A DNA stretch of 64,000 nucleotides from Ophioceras dolichostomum (Eukaryota; Ascomycota; Sordariomycetes; Magnaporthales; Ophioceraceae). Location of the stretch: NCBI GenBank assembly GCA_003049485.1, contig PYST01000130.1, forward strand, positions 1-64,000, given 5' to 3'. The notes under the pieces are model-generated. The model was given only the letters and a program-made list of their open reading frames with translations. It searched no databases and had not been told where the DNA came from. The translations under genes were made by a program, and so were the position numbers. Of this stretch, positions 32,904-41,681 are shown piece after piece; position 1 is the stretch's first letter; the number at the start of each line of letters is the position of its first letter.

Positions 32904-33428
32904 CGATAGCCGCGACATGCGCGTGACCAACCCCAATACCTACCCCGCCAGAGAAGGAGGGTTGGCTGCTAACTCACAGTCAAGGGTTGCGAGAGTGTAT
33001 GAATGTCTCGGCTAGTGGGAGATAGTCGACGTCAGTGACCCGCTAGACCTCCACTCGAGGTGCCTCACTTGGCCCCGTGATAACATCAATCCGTCGCTGG
33101 AGGTCACAGCGGTGGGATAATGCTTGGCCTTGATGGCATCACCCTTCATTCCACGATTCACAGAGACAATCAAAGGGCTAAGACAAGCCCGTTCGTAGAA
33201 CCTAGATGTCTGTGTTTTCATCTTTTGCTTCTGCAGAGGATACAGATGCAGCAGAGCTATCAACATGCTATGCCAACCAAAGATTGGGAAAGTCATATTA
33301 TCCTCTGTCCCTTCTCAGCCCTCGCAAAATGACCGATGACGCCACCATCCCGGGATAAGAAAAAAAAACCCAGCCGCGTAAAAAAAAAGAACAGAACCGA
33401 ATTGCTTGTGAGACAAAAGTTGGACCGT

Positions 33429-34521
33429 CTACGCCTCGGCGGCGAAGGCGTCGGGGAAGCGCTTCATGTTCTCCTTCAGGCTGCCGTGGTTGGCTAGGAA
33501 CTGGACGTAGGCACCGTCGACCTTGACACGGCCAGCGGCCTTCTTCTCCAGGTACTCCTCGCGGCGCAGGGGGGTGAAGCCCCAGTTCTTGGAGATGATG
33601 ATCTTTTGCCGGCCGGGGAACTTGTACTGGGAGCGGCGGAGGGCCTCGAGGGCGAAGGCACGGTCTGTGATGAAGGGAAAGGCGGTGTTAGGCCTCTTGC
33701 TGTTTGACACTCCTCACAAGAGCATATCGACGTCGTCCCAGTCCAAAGAAGGGATTTCTACTTACTGGAGTCACGAGTGCGGACGCTCAGGATGATCTGG
33801 CCGATGTTGACACGAGCGACGGTGCCGTTGGGCTTGCCCCAGGCGCCCCGCATACCAGTCTGCAGCCTATCGGCGCCAGCGCACGACAACATCTTGTTGA
33901 TGCGAACGACGTGGTACGGGTGGGCGCGGACGCGGAGGTGGAAGCCCTCCTTGCCGGTGTTCTTGACCAGGTACTTGTTGGCGCAAATGCGGGCGGCTTC
34001 CAGGGCCTCGGAGCTCAGCTGCTCGTACTCGTTCGAGACGAGGTGGATGCACAGAGGGAAGTCATCGACGGTCGCGCGCTTCCGGCCCAAGTCGAAGATG
34101 CGGATCTTGGGGTCCGGCACACCACGATTGAACCGCGACTTGGGGTACGGCTTTCCAGGGACGAAGTAGCGTTAGCAAAACCGATCTTCAGAGCCCAAAC
34201 GATGAATATTCAAGTCCATCCTCCATTCGTCTTGTGTCTGCCCCCCAAAGGATGTGCCACAATCGCCGTCGCGAATCTTGGTCCCGCTGATTTCGGTCTC
34301 GCTGTCCATGTCGGCGCCGATCTTGCAGTCTCGCAGTGTCGGCTTCGCTAGCCTCGTGGGGCTTCCTTGATATCCTCCTTCGACGTTTCTCGCCGACAAT
34401 AACCATTTCGCTGTCCTCCATCCCTCCAGACCCGCCAGACTCAAAAAGGACAACCAAACGAAAATCGCGGGCTCACCTTGTTCTTGCAGTACCGGTAGCA
34501 ACGAGCGGGACGGCGCGCCAT
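33429..34521 (-). CDS. RPL10: 60S ribosomal protein uL16 (L10)
   Basis: uL16 (yeast Rpl10/Qsr1) joins the 60S subunit late, in the cytoplasm, and is needed for Nmd3 and Tif6 release and for the peptidyl-transferase centre. Three exons, 34521-34477, 34150-33766 and 33664-33429, encode 221 residues, the same length as the yeast protein. Exon 1 gives MARRPARCYRYCKNK; exon 2 begins PYPKSRFNRGVPDPKIRIFD; the exon 2-3 join reads RTRDSNRAFALEALRR. The introns are 34151-34476 (326 nt, branch TGCTAACG) and 33665-33765 (101 nt). Conserved INKMLSCAGADRLQTGMRGA and FPGRQKIIISKNWGFTPL are present. It lies head to head with eL30 at a 402-bp spacing. Confidence 0.98.
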
Positions 34522-34923
34522 TGTGAAGGATTGATTCCCGCGATAATCGACGGGTTGTTGTTCGGTATGATTGTTCTGGGACAAGGAGAACCAGAAGGGC
34601 GGGATGGCGAGCGTTTAAATCCGTCGTCGTTCTTTTGCCTCCGTTGATTTCAAAGCAACAGTCGAATGGTCAGACCTTGGCTGCGGCCTCACAATTCCTC
34701 CACGACCGTCGACAAAAGTGGGGCACTTAGGGCTCAAAGTTTTCTTGCCCGCCCGGAACTCGGGTAAACCTCGCCCACCGATGAATCCACCCCTGCGACC
34801 GTCAGAGAATCCCTCACAAAAACTTGTCGCCGACACACCGATCGCACTTCTTAATCCTCCACAACCACCGAGTCGCCCAATTCCTTTTCTCTCGTAGCAG
34901 ATCTCGAGAAAAACACCGAAGCC
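34522..34923. promoter_or_regulatory. Bidirectional promoter of uL16 and eL30
   Basis: 402 bp separate the two start codons of divergently transcribed ribosomal protein genes, so both promoters and 5' leaders must fit here. The eL30-proximal side is CT-rich, typical of fungal leaders. No TATA box is obvious. A CACTTAGGGCTC element near 34725-34736 could be a shared site, which is a guess. Confidence 0.6.
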
Positions 34924-35567
34924 ATGGCGCCCAAGAAGAAGTCTAGCGACAACATCAACTCGCGCCTGGCGCTCGTTATCAAGTCCGGCAAGGGTATGTA
35001 ATTGCTCCGTCTCTGTCGTGCTTCCCTCGAGTGATTGATCCAGTTGATTGTTCTAGTCGATTGATTCTTGGGACACACCCTCGCTGACATTTGTTTCGCG
35101 CATCTATTCAGTCACCCTTGGCTACAAATCGACCCTGAAGAGCCTGCGGTCCAACAAGGCCAAGCTCATCATCATCGCCGGCAACACCCCGCCTCTCCGC
35201 AAGTCCGAGCTCGAGTACTACTCCATGCTGTCCAAGACTCCCGTCCACCACTTCAGCGGCAACAACGTGAGACTCTCCCACACTTGATCTTCCTTCGTTT
35301 TCTCCTCTCTTTTTTATAGAGTGGCATATGCTCTCACCGGACGATGCAATCCTGCCTTGCCCTCGATCCGTGTGCCTGCCCAGCGAAGAAGTCTTTGAAC
35401 AGACTTTGGAGGGAACAAACATTGAAGCTGACTGTCTGGCCCCCCTTTTGGCCGTCCAACCGTAACAGATCGAGCTGGGCACTGCTTGCGGTAAGCTCTT
35501 CCGCTGCGGCACCATGGCCATCCTGGATGCTGGTGACTCGGATATCCTGAGCGACCAGCAGGCTTAG
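34924..35567 (+). CDS. RPL30: 60S ribosomal protein eL30 (L30)
   Basis: eL30 is a small kink-turn-binding protein of the large subunit; in yeast it also represses splicing and translation of its own transcript. Three exons, 34924-34993, 35112-35266 and 35469-35567, give 107 residues (yeast 105). Exon 1 encodes MAPKKKSSDNINSRLALVIKSGK; the join reads GKVTLGYKSTLKSLRSNKAK; exon 3 starts IELGTACGKLFRCGTMAILD and ends DILSDQQA. The introns are 118 nt (GTATGT...TTCAG) and 202 nt (GTGAGA...AACAG). The conserved KLIIIAGNTPPLRKSELEYY carries the RNA-binding loop. The introns interrupt the coding region after codons 23 and 75, unlike the very early yeast intron, so the yeast autoregulation model cannot be assumed. 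Confidence 0.97.
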
Positions 35568-36143
35568 ATGCCTGGACGATGAAAGATGAAAGAGGATAAT
35601 TATGGGATATAGGAGCATTTGAGTCGTACGGCGTTTGGCGGCGATAGGGTCCACTTCCATCTGGGGCAAAACAAAACAGCAATACGGATTTGGGTTACAG
35701 ACAAGAGCTCAAGTGCTGAGCGTTGTGTCATTTTTTGCGATACCACTGCGTCGGGAGGGATTCTTGCGCCTTTGGGCGAGCCAAGCGTAGTGTAAACTAT
35801 TGGCTTCATCTCCCAAGACATCACTCTCCGTCCACTGTCCGGTCTCATGAAACTACCTACCTAGCGACCCAATTGCATCCATCTCATCTCCTTCCGGCCT
35901 CCTGCCATGCAACAAATGGGTGCATGAGGATATCCCGGTGCAAGAAACACGGCCAGCCTCGTGGGGGGGTGCCAACTACGAGGACGGTGGCTTTACTGCT
36001 CAGGCCACCAAAAGACCGGTTCGGGCGTATCGGGAACATTGTCTGGCTTCACAGAAAGTATCCCTCACGCTCTCGTGGAATTCAATCTTCTAGGCTCGCC
36101 AGCATGTGCATGATCAACGATCTCCCTCTATTATATCTTCACA
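35568..36143. other. Spacer between eL30 and the APH-like pseudogene
   Basis: 576 bp covering the eL30 3' flank. No coding frame with family features and no repeat of note. Confidence 0.5.
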
Positions 36144-37109
36144 ATGAACCCTTACGTAACGAGCCCAGATAACATTCCCGCGACTGATCTTCATGCGGAC
36201 GTGCCGTTATACGGCCGGTACTCACCGAGTGAGGACGATTTTCAGGTTGATCCTCAGCACGTCAACACCCAATCTGCAGACTCTCTGCGATACTGGGCGT
36301 CAGTGCTTGACCTTTGCGCCGAGTCCGTCAGAATCTACCCGGCCGATGAAAGTGGCCGCGATGTGTTTGCGCTTGGCCATATCATCAAGTCAAGCCACCT
36401 ACAAAAAACAGGGGATGGCCAACGGGAGCCTGAGATCGGCTTCTCGTATGCTGATGCCAACGAACTTGAGGCCGTTGCTATCGCCAAGCGAGCCCTGAAA
36501 GATGTCTCCGTGCCAGAGATTTACTTTGCCGGCAGGGTAGGTGTTTTCTCGATTCTCGTACTACTTATACCACTCAACTCTTGTCTCTGCCACTCACATC
36601 GCTCTCTATCCAGATTGATGACCGTCAAGTGCTGGTCCAAGAAAGAATCCCAGGCGTTGGCCTGAACGTCGCATGGCCATACCTATCGCTGGGTCAAAAG
36701 GAATTCTTCAAAAAGCAGGCACGAGAGATACTTCGACAGCTGCACTGTATCAAGCCAACCGACGGACGTCGTACAGGATCTGAATATCCTCGCCAACGGA
36801 CGAATCCGTCCGTCCGCTAGAAGGAGATATCCTCTTCTCATCAGACCGCGATGGCGACCGGGGGCCGGACCTGGGGTTCATGCACAACGACTTCCCCAGT
36901 CCAACTGCATAGTCGACAACGACGGGGTTGTAGGGCTCGTCAACTGGGAAATGGCCGGCTTCTTCGGCTGGGAGGCGGTAGGTGAAGTCCACCGGAGGCT
37001 TAGAACACCTCAAAGGGAGCATTTTGCCAGCGCAAATGTGGGCGAGGAGAAACTTGAGGACATTATGTGGTGGAACGATCTCTATGACGATGGTATGCCC
37101 GAACTTTGA
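36144..37109 (+). pseudogene. Aminoglycoside phosphotransferase/choline-kinase-fold (APH) family pseudogene
   Basis: The protein would belong to the large fungal family of APH-fold small-molecule kinases. A first exon (36144-36536) splices well over a 77-nt intron (36537-36613) to the continuation IDDRQVLVQERIPGVGLN, QKEFFKKQAREILRQLHCIKP. After that the frame breaks three times: a one-base shift near 36762, a tandem GTCC duplication near 36807-36814, and a one-base loss near 36904 just after the catalytic motif. The family's catalytic HxD site is readable as FMHNDF (36878-36895), and the metal-site region as IVDNDGVVGLVNWEMAGFFGW (start about 36910). The last frame ends MPEL at a TGA (37107-37109). 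Three independent shifts in conserved sequence argue against an intron explanation. Substrate unknown. Sequencing errors are a weaker alternative. Confidence 0.75.
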
Positions 37110-37218
37110 GAGAGGTATCTCTTGCTCGCCGAACTTTGAGAGAGGTATCTCTTGCTCGCCGAACTTTGAGAGAGGTATCTCTTGCTCGCCGAACTTTGAG
37201 AGAGGTATCTCTTGCTCG
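37101..37218. repeat. 30-bp minisatellite, four copies
   Basis: Four head-to-tail copies of a 30-bp unit begin GAACTTTGAG and contain AGAGAGGTATCTCT, a near-palindromic core. The first copy overlaps the last two codons and stop codon of the APH-like pseudogene. The copies are identical except at the final edge, which implies recent expansion. Confidence 0.95.
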
Positions 37219-37303
37219 GAATCAAGCCCCGACGATCGCAACGCAGTGGGAGTAAAGAGGGCGTTATTAAGGGCACTCTGAAGTCGAAGCACAAGAGTGC
37301 GAT

Positions 37304-37456
37304 CAGGGCCTGCAATGTAATGTAATGTATTGTATTTTGTATTGTATTTCTGACCTATCTGCGTGTGCTGTGCGTGGTATTATACCGTACGCGGCAGGTA
37401 ACGCGGTTCCAGATATAATACAAAACACACTACAATACATTACATTGCAGGCTCCG
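37304..37456. mobile_element. hAT-type MITE with terminal inverted repeats and 8-bp target duplication
   Basis: The left end is CAGGGCCTGCAATGTAATG; the reverse complement of the right end is CGGAGCCTGCAATGTAATG (17 of 19 identical), and similarity continues with small gaps for about 45 bp from each end. The 8-mer AGTGCGAT flanks it on both sides (37296-37303 and 37457-37464). CAGGG-like termini and an 8-bp duplication are the signature of hAT-superfamily transposons. At 153 bp it has no coding capacity, so it is non-autonomous. Related copies lie at 535-692 and about 2399-2517. It sits about 195 bp downstream of the APH-like pseudogene. Confidence 0.85.
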
Positions 37457-37464
37457 AGTGCGAT

Positions 37465-39410
37465 ATGTCGCGGGCAGGGCGAACATGTGATAGGGGGCGG
37501 CCCCGATTGCCAAAGACGGAAGAGGTACTGAGGAGAGCAGATGCAAGACCAGATGAAATATTTCACTTGCAACAGCCAAGAGCGCGCACAGAAGTGGACG
37601 AGGAATGACAGCGAGCGAAGTAGTATAGCCGAGTAAACCGAGTCAACCGAGTCTCGTGGACGCATATTCCGTATCTCGAAATGCAATTGTGCGTAACCCA
37701 AGATCGCCAGGATGGCCTTTCGCTGTTCTTCGCTGTGCCTTCGCGCATGAATGACCAAATTGCCACAATCAAAAGCTTTTCCCTGAGCTCCGCGAACCTC
37801 TCTGGATGGGGCCGGATATGGGTGGAAATCACGGCCAACGGGGCATGCTCACTGAGAAGGGAAGGTGGAAGGAACTGGAAGGAGCCCAGAAGCCGAAAGC
37901 CTAACGTACCGACCGCTGAATGTACCTGGGTCCTTGGCGTACGAAAGCGAGGCAAAACAGGTACTGCTGGCGAAAGTTTAGATAGCAGTGGCTGGCTGCC
38001 CTGGCTGCCCACATCCCTCCCGCCGCGTGGTTCCTTGCCAGAAACGGGCCGGAGCCTCGGGCAAAGAGTGCAGTAACCTGCCAAAAAAGCCGTATTTTTT
38101 TTTTTGCTGGGATTTTCCATCATCCAACCATTTCATCATGTAACCAGGCTCGGCCAGCATGATGCTAGCATGGATGGATGTACATCCGTTTCAACAAATC
38201 CCCGACGTGCATCAAAATATTCTTCTACGAGTGACATGACGCGAACACGCTTTTTCGTTAAATACAGAGTGTTTTAGAAGTTCCAACCATCAAGCTTTCC
38301 CATCAGCATCATCATCTATCGTCATCTCTGTCCAGGCTCTTTCGGCAGCAATCCATAATAATAGTGTAGAGAGGGGTTCAGTGCGCACCAACGAAGCGTG
38401 ACGCCGTCCCTCTCGAGTCGCTCGATCTTTTTCGTTTATTTTTGCATTTCCTTCGGTTCACCAGGCGCTAGCGGAGGAACCGAGACATACAGCATTCCTC
38501 GGCCGGGTAGCCACAGAAGCTTTCGGCGTATCTGTGAGCTGCTGTCACGGTCTCCGGCAGGAACCTTGGCGTCGATCCGACGAATCGCGAACGAGAGCAT
38601 CACAGCAGCAACACAGCATCACAGCATACAAGGGGAAAAACCGCCAACAACAGCAAACGATCACGAAGGAAAAGCTCACCACATCGTCATCGTAGTCATC
38701 TCACAGTCACGACAGAAAAAGAGTCCACGAGCGACAACCCTAACGGCTGACAAGACATCCGGTCGGACAAATCTCACTAGCAAAGCGGCAGTGAAAGCAC
38801 ATATCCACGCCCAAAAACGTTTCCGCTGCTGCGCGTCACAGCCAGGGCCTCCCAGGGCTGGACGTGTGTGGCTGAGCCTCGTCAGCTAGCGGCGGCAGTC
38901 CACACCCTTGAATCCACCGGAACCCCTTTTTGGGCGCGTTTTCCCCAGAAGAAGGAGCTTGCTGGTGGTCTTGTGGTTGCGGTGTGGATTTCGCATTTTT
39001 CCTTCTCTTCTCTTCATTTGCTTTTGCAATATCTCCTTCATTGTCTTGGGTAGAATCAAGCTTTCTCTTACGATACGATCGACACCTTCGGACCCTATCT
39101 CGCTATCTCGCAAGCTTCTTGGACGGCTTTTATTCGTAACGATCTCCTCGTTCCGGCCCTCAACCGAAGCAACCAATCCAGCTCAGTTCGTCCTTTATTC
39201 GGCGCCTAGAACAACACCCAGTATCTCGAAGGCCAACACAATAGGAGGCTCGACCACGCTTTGTTTAGCGCATTCCACGAGCGGATAGAACTGCAACAGG
39301 AGGGCCCTACGTGAGGAGAGAGGGCCTCTTTTCCTTTGACGAGGCTCATACTGTATCATTTACCTACCACTCTATCCGACATCCAATAGCCTATCTGAAC
39401 AATTACGACA
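37465..39410. other. Intergenic region and leader of the coiled-coil gene
   Basis: 1.9 kb without a credible gene. The right-hand third is CT-rich and probably forms the promoter and long 5' leader of the gene at 39411. A poly-T run lies near 38095-38105. Confidence 0.45.
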
Positions 39411-41681
39411 ATGTCGGCGATAGCCGCAAAGAAACCCCCACCAACGGGACGAGAGGCCACCGCCTCCCCGACAGCATCTCCCTCACGCCAGACGCCTAGG
39501 GCCTCAACCCCTTCGTCCACAGCCTCGGGCACCGGCGTGGCGCGAACACGGTCCATTCGAACAGGCACCCCCGTCTCTGCCCGCGCCGCAGCCGCCCATT
39601 CACGGAAGGAGTCGCTGCTTGCATCTGCCGCCGGCGGCAGCGGCAGGAACTCTCCCGGGCCGGGTTCGGGCGCCGGTGCTGGCTCGTCGATCGAGGCTGA
39701 GGAGGCCGCGCGCGCCGAGACCATCGCCGTGATGGACGACCTGCGCGAGAGGCTATCCAAGGCCGAGGTCTCGTCAGAGTCCAACAAGCGCCAGGCGGAA
39801 GTCCTGCAGGCCCGGCTGGACGAGGCGCTCGCTGACCACGCAAAACTGGAAGAGAGGGTACACGAGCAGGAAGAGCAGATCGAGGCCCTCCAGAACTCGA
39901 AGCGCGAGGCCGCTAGGCAGATCAGGGAGATGGAGACCATCTACGAGGCTGAGCGCAGCTCCATGGTCAAGGAAAAGGAAGAGATGTCCAACCGGGAGGA
40001 GGAAATGCAGACCGTCATCCAGAGGTTGAAGGACAGCCTCGCGCAACGGACGAATGGCGAGGAAGACGGCCGGCCATCGAGGCAAAGTGAGTCTAGGAAT
40101 CTCTCCTTTTACCCTTTGCTTCGCTTCTTCGATATACATAGTCCCCTATCTACGGCCACATGCGTGAAGACACCGTCACTAACATATGCGATTTCAACCT
40201 CAGCGAACAACAACTCGCCCAGTGTAGATGGCGGGTTCGCCCCTCCAGCATCACTCCACCGCAGCGATTCGCGTAACAACTCGAAGATACTGCTCCAGAA
40301 GGATAAGCTGATCGAATCGTTGCGCCTGGAACTTGCCGAGGCCCAGATCAAGCTGGTCGAGTCCGAGAACCAAGGTGGCGGGCGACTCCAGGAGGTGGAA
40401 CGGCTGCTGATGGAGACACGCATGGCCAATGCCCGTCTGCTGGAGGACAACGAGAGCTACCAGCTGCTGCTGCAGGAGAGGACCCTCAACGGCGACTTTG
40501 GAAAGAGCGACTTTAGCTACATGGGTGGTGGTAGTAGCAGCGGCGGCGGCGGCGGCGGCGGCGGCGCCAATCAGGACGCCCTTGCCGCGCTCGAGGGCCG
40601 TCCGAGCGGCGGCAGCAGCGGCGGCAGGCCATCGTCCACCGGGGCCGCCGCAGCAAGCACGAGCCTGGCAGACGAGCTGTCGGACGCGCACGACGCCGAG
40701 GCGGAAAACAACCACCGACGGCTGGAGGCGGAGCTTCGTTCGGCTAAGGACCAGAACAAAGCCCTGACCCTCTACATCAACAAGATCATCGAGCGCCTCC
40801 TCCAGCACCAGGACTTCGAGTCCATCCTCGACACGTCCAGCGACTTCAAGCCCACGGGCGGCGCGGCGAACACGAACAAGGAGCTGCCCCCGCCGCCACC
40901 ACAGCAGCCGTCGATGCTCCAGCGCGTGCGCTCCATGGCCGCGGGCGCCGGCAGCGCCGGCAACAGGGCCCCGCGCCCAAGGCCAATGACCTTCATGCCG
41001 AGCCCGACGCCGTCCGCGCACGTCAACCCGGAGACGGCGCCCAGCATCCCCATCGGCCTGACGCGCAACACGTCCGTCCGCAGGGGGGCCGGACGTCCCA
41101 TGTCAGAGCAGTTCACGGGCGGCAGCGTCGTGAACCAGATGTACCGCGGCGCCGACGGGCGGGGTCCGCTCATCTCGCCGACCCTCCGCGGCGCGCAGAC
41201 CTTCTTCGAAGGCCACAGCAGCAGCAGCCGCTCTCCTTCCGGCAACCAAGCCGCCCACCACCACAACAGCCAACAACCACATTCGGGAGGAGGTGGCGCT
41301 GGTGGTGCGGTCCCGCTGTCGACGTCGGGCAACTTCCCGGGGATGCGCAGCGAGACCTCGTCCACCAGCGGCGACAGCGTGCGGCAGGGCAGCGTCAGCG
41401 ACGTGACCACCCCGCCGAGCCACAGCCCTCCCCGTGGAGGAGGAGGTGCCGAGAAAAGCACGATGACGTTCGCGGGAGGGAACAAGCCACGGCCCCTCAG
41501 GCTCGTGCAGGAGAACCCGGACGTGAAGGCCGCTGAGACGGCGAACAAGCGCGCCAGCTGGTTCGGCTGGGCTATGGGCGCCGCCGCTGGGGCTGGTGCT
41601 AAGAAGGATGAGGGCGGGCAACTTTCGGGTGGTGGTGGTGGTGGTGGTGGTGGACATGGGCATGACGCCATTCGGGAATGA
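39411..41681 (+). CDS. Coiled-coil protein of the fungal 'M protein repeat' type
   Basis: Exons 39411-40086 and 40204-41681 flank a 117-nt intron (GTGAGT, branch CACTAAC, acceptor CTCAG). Spliced, the protein has 717 residues and the join reads PSRQTNNNSPSVDGG. The intron is also open in this frame, so the unspliced reading is possible but less likely. A basic, Ser/Thr/Pro-rich head (1-95) is followed by strong heptad coiled coil (about 97-222, including NKRQAEVLQARLDEALADHA). A second coiled region (about 250-320) ends DNESYQLLLQERTLNGDF; a third short one (about 395-440) contains KALTLYINKIIERLLQHQDF. The tail is Ser/Gly/Pro-rich and closes with a short conserved-looking KRASWFGWAMG segment and poly-Gly. 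Similar fungal proteins carry the label 'M protein repeat'; their role is not established. A cytoskeletal or polarity scaffold is a guess. Confidence 0.8.
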   Translation: MSAIAAKKPPPTGREATASPTASPSRQTPRASTPSSTASGTGVARTRSIRTGTPVSARAAAAHSRKESLLASAAGGSGRNSPGPGSGAGAGSSIEAEEAARAETIAVMDDLRERLSKAEVSSESNKRQAEVLQARLDEALADHAKLEERVHEQEEQIEALQNSKREAARQIREMETIYEAERSSMVKEKEEMSNREEEMQTVIQRLKDSLAQRTNGEEDGRPSRQSESRNLSFYPLLRFFDIHSPLSTATCVKTPSLTYAISTSANNNSPSVDGGFAPPASLHRSDSRNNSKILLQKDKLIESLRLELAEAQIKLVESENQGGGRLQEVERLLMETRMANARLLEDNESYQLLLQERTLNGDFGKSDFSYMGGGSSSGGGGGGGGANQDALAALEGRPSGGSSGGRPSSTGAAAASTSLADELSDAHDAEAENNHRRLEAELRSAKDQNKALTLYINKIIERLLQHQDFESILDTSSDFKPTGGAANTNKELPPPPPQQPSMLQRVRSMAAGAGSAGNRAPRPRPMTFMPSPTPSAHVNPETAPSIPIGLTRNTSVRRGAGRPMSEQFTGGSVVNQMYRGADGRGPLISPTLRGAQTFFEGHSSSSRSPSGNQAAHHHNSQQPHSGGGGAGGAVPLSTSGNFPGMRSETSSTSGDSVRQGSVSDVTTPPSHSPPRGGGGAEKSTMTFAGGNKPRPLRLVQENPDVKAAETANKRASWFGWAMGAAAGAGAKKDEGGQLSGGGGGGGGGHGHDAIRE

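Larger units (their letters stand above)
30188..33428. other. Gene-free 3.2-kb intergenic region
   Basis: It lies between the 5' end of the 725-residue protein gene and the 3' end of the uL16 gene. It contains a perfect 12-bp inverted repeat (31879-31909) and a possibly decayed minus-strand frame (32448-32903). A-rich runs near 33360-33390 lie about 40 bp below the uL16 stop codon. No confident gene. Confidence 0.5.

Noticed and set aside
40087..40203. Reading through the intron of the coiled-coil gene (756-residue form)
   Set aside because: GTGAGT, CACTAAC and CTCAG are strong splice signals, and the intervening translation breaks the character of the flanking protein.
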